DNA of 64,000 nt. Origin: Tsukamurella sp. 8F (GTDB taxonomy: Bacteria > Actinomycetota > Actinomycetes > Mycobacteriales > Mycobacteriaceae). Both the position numbers and the translations under genes were made by a program. The notes beneath the pieces are model-generated. The model ran no database searches. It saw only the letters and a program-made list of their open reading frames with translations, and was not told the origin of the DNA. Positions within the stretch are counted from its first letter, which is position 1; every line of letters begins with the position of its first letter. Shown piece after piece: positions 63,384 to 64,000 of this stretch. The stretch is from contig NZ_JARFTP010000002.1 of the NCBI RefSeq assembly GCF_029167375.1, positions 1-64,000 on the forward strand. The letters run 5' to 3'.

Positions 63384-64000
63384 ATGCCCGACCGCATCCT
63401 CCCCATGCACTCCACCATGCAGGACGAGCAGCTGTCGCTCGCCACCCTGCTCGAGTACGGCACCGGCTGGCACGGCGACGCCACCGTCTCCACGTGGACC
63501 GACGCCGGTACCCGCCGCATCACGTTCGCCGAACTGGGCCGCGAGGCCGCTCGGCTCGCGAACGGTCTGCGGTCCCTGGGTATCAAGCCCGGCGACCGCG
63601 TGGGCACCTTCTCGTGGAACAACATCGAACACATGACGGCGTACGCCGCCATTCCCGCTATGGGCGCGGTGCTACACACCGTCAACATCCGGCTCTTCGC
63701 GGAACAGGTCGCGTTCATCGCCGATCACGCGGCAGACCGGGTCATGCTCGTCGACGGCAGCCTGTTATCGCAGCTGAGCGCGGCGCTTCCGGGCATCCGC
63801 ACGCTCCGTCACGTCGTCGTCGTGAACGGCGACGCCTCGGCCCTCGAAGCGCCGATCGGCGTCGAGGTGCACGACTACCGCGAGTTGCTCGACGCGCAGT
63901 CGGACTCCTACCCGTGGCCCGACATCGACGAGCGCGCAGCGGCGGCGATCTGCTACACGTCGGGAACGACGGGCGACCCGAAGGGCGTCGTCTACTCTCA
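63384..64000 (+). CDS. Long-chain fatty-acid-CoA ligase (3' end missing)
   Basis: The first 205 residues of an ANL-superfamily adenylating enzyme are present; the gene runs off the window. FAELGREAARLANGLRSLGI, GDRVGTFSWNNIEHMTAYAA and GAVLHTVNIRLFAEQVAFIA are typical FadD stretches, and the AMP-binding P-loop ICYTSGTTGDPKGVVYSH is at the edge. It activates fatty acids as acyl-AMP and then acyl-CoA. ATG 63384 has AAGGA 3 bases upstream. An enzyme of this family with a full C-terminal domain would need about 340 more residues. Confidence 0.9.
   Translation, partial: MPDRILPMHSTMQDEQLSLATLLEYGTGWHGDATVSTWTDAGTRRITFAELGREAARLANGLRSLGIKPGDRVGTFSWNNIEHMTAYAAIPAMGAVLHTVNIRLFAEQVAFIADHAADRVMLVDGSLLSQLSAALPGIRTLRHVVVVNGDASALEAPIGVEVHDYRELLDAQSDSYPWPDIDERAAAAICYTSGTTGDPKGVVYS

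Overview
This window is about 64 kb of high-GC actinobacterial DNA. Several lines point to a mycolic-acid actinobacterium (order Mycobacteriales, perhaps Tsukamurella- or Gordonia-like; the genus is a guess). These are the gene order pyrR-pyrB-pyrC-PH protein-carA-carB-pyrF / mihF-gmk-rpoZ-coaBC-metK-priA / fmt-rsmB-rpe-ribD-ribE-ribBA-ribH-PH membrane protein, which matches the Rv1379-Rv1417 region of Mycobacterium tuberculosis from memory, the mycobacterial integration host factor, a helicase-dead PriA, a secreted LGFP-repeat protein, frequent GTG starts with 4-base start/stop overlaps, and several TANNNT boxes 6-8 bases before a start codon, as in leaderless genes.

Layout. (1) 1-11.2 kb: an accessory surface-polysaccharide locus. 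It holds a condensation-fold acyltransferase (cut by the window edge), a GT4 glycosyltransferase, a secreted protein, one protein that appears to fuse a Wzx-like flippase to a Wzy-like polymerase, an SGNH hydrolase, two Wzz-like proteins whose C-terminal kinase-like domains have lost the ATP-binding motifs, a convergent GH71 (alpha-1,3-glucanase-like) lipoprotein and a left-handed beta-helix acyltransferase. (2) 11.2-13.4 kb: pepQ-efp-nusB. (3) 13.4-15.4 kb: a GMC alcohol oxidase on the minus strand. (4) 15.4-24.1 kb: the complete de novo UMP operon apart from pyrD, led by two tandem hairpins that match the PyrR-binding consensus and end at the pyrR ribosome binding site. (5) 24.1-30.5 kb: mihF-gmk-rpoZ-coaBC-metK-priA, closed by five copies of a 25-bp tandem repeat that begins inside the priA stop region. 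(6) 30.5-43.5 kb: an accessory stretch with a TetR/ceramidase pair, a PadR regulator with a palindromic operator facing an SDR/amidohydrolase pair, a Leloir galactose locus (SLC5 symporter, DeoR regulator, galT, galK) and an esterase lipoprotein. (7) 43.5-54.5 kb: def-fmt-rsmB, a small MarR locus, the LGFP protein, then rpe-ribD-[FMN riboswitch]-ribE-ribBA-ribH. (8) 54.5-64 kb: an aldehyde dehydrogenase/GMC dehydrogenase pair, a broken MFS transporter, a regulator/metallopeptidase with an AT-rich repeat-bearing promoter, several small unknown proteins and the start of an acyl-CoA ligase.

The most unusual biology is in region 1. It contains most parts of a Wzx/Wzy-type exopolysaccharide pathway, in an organism group not known for one, compressed by a flippase-polymerase fusion and apparently run by kinase-dead co-polymerases. 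The initiating transferase would lie to the left of the window. No tRNA, rRNA, CRISPR array, intact insertion sequence or prophage was seen.
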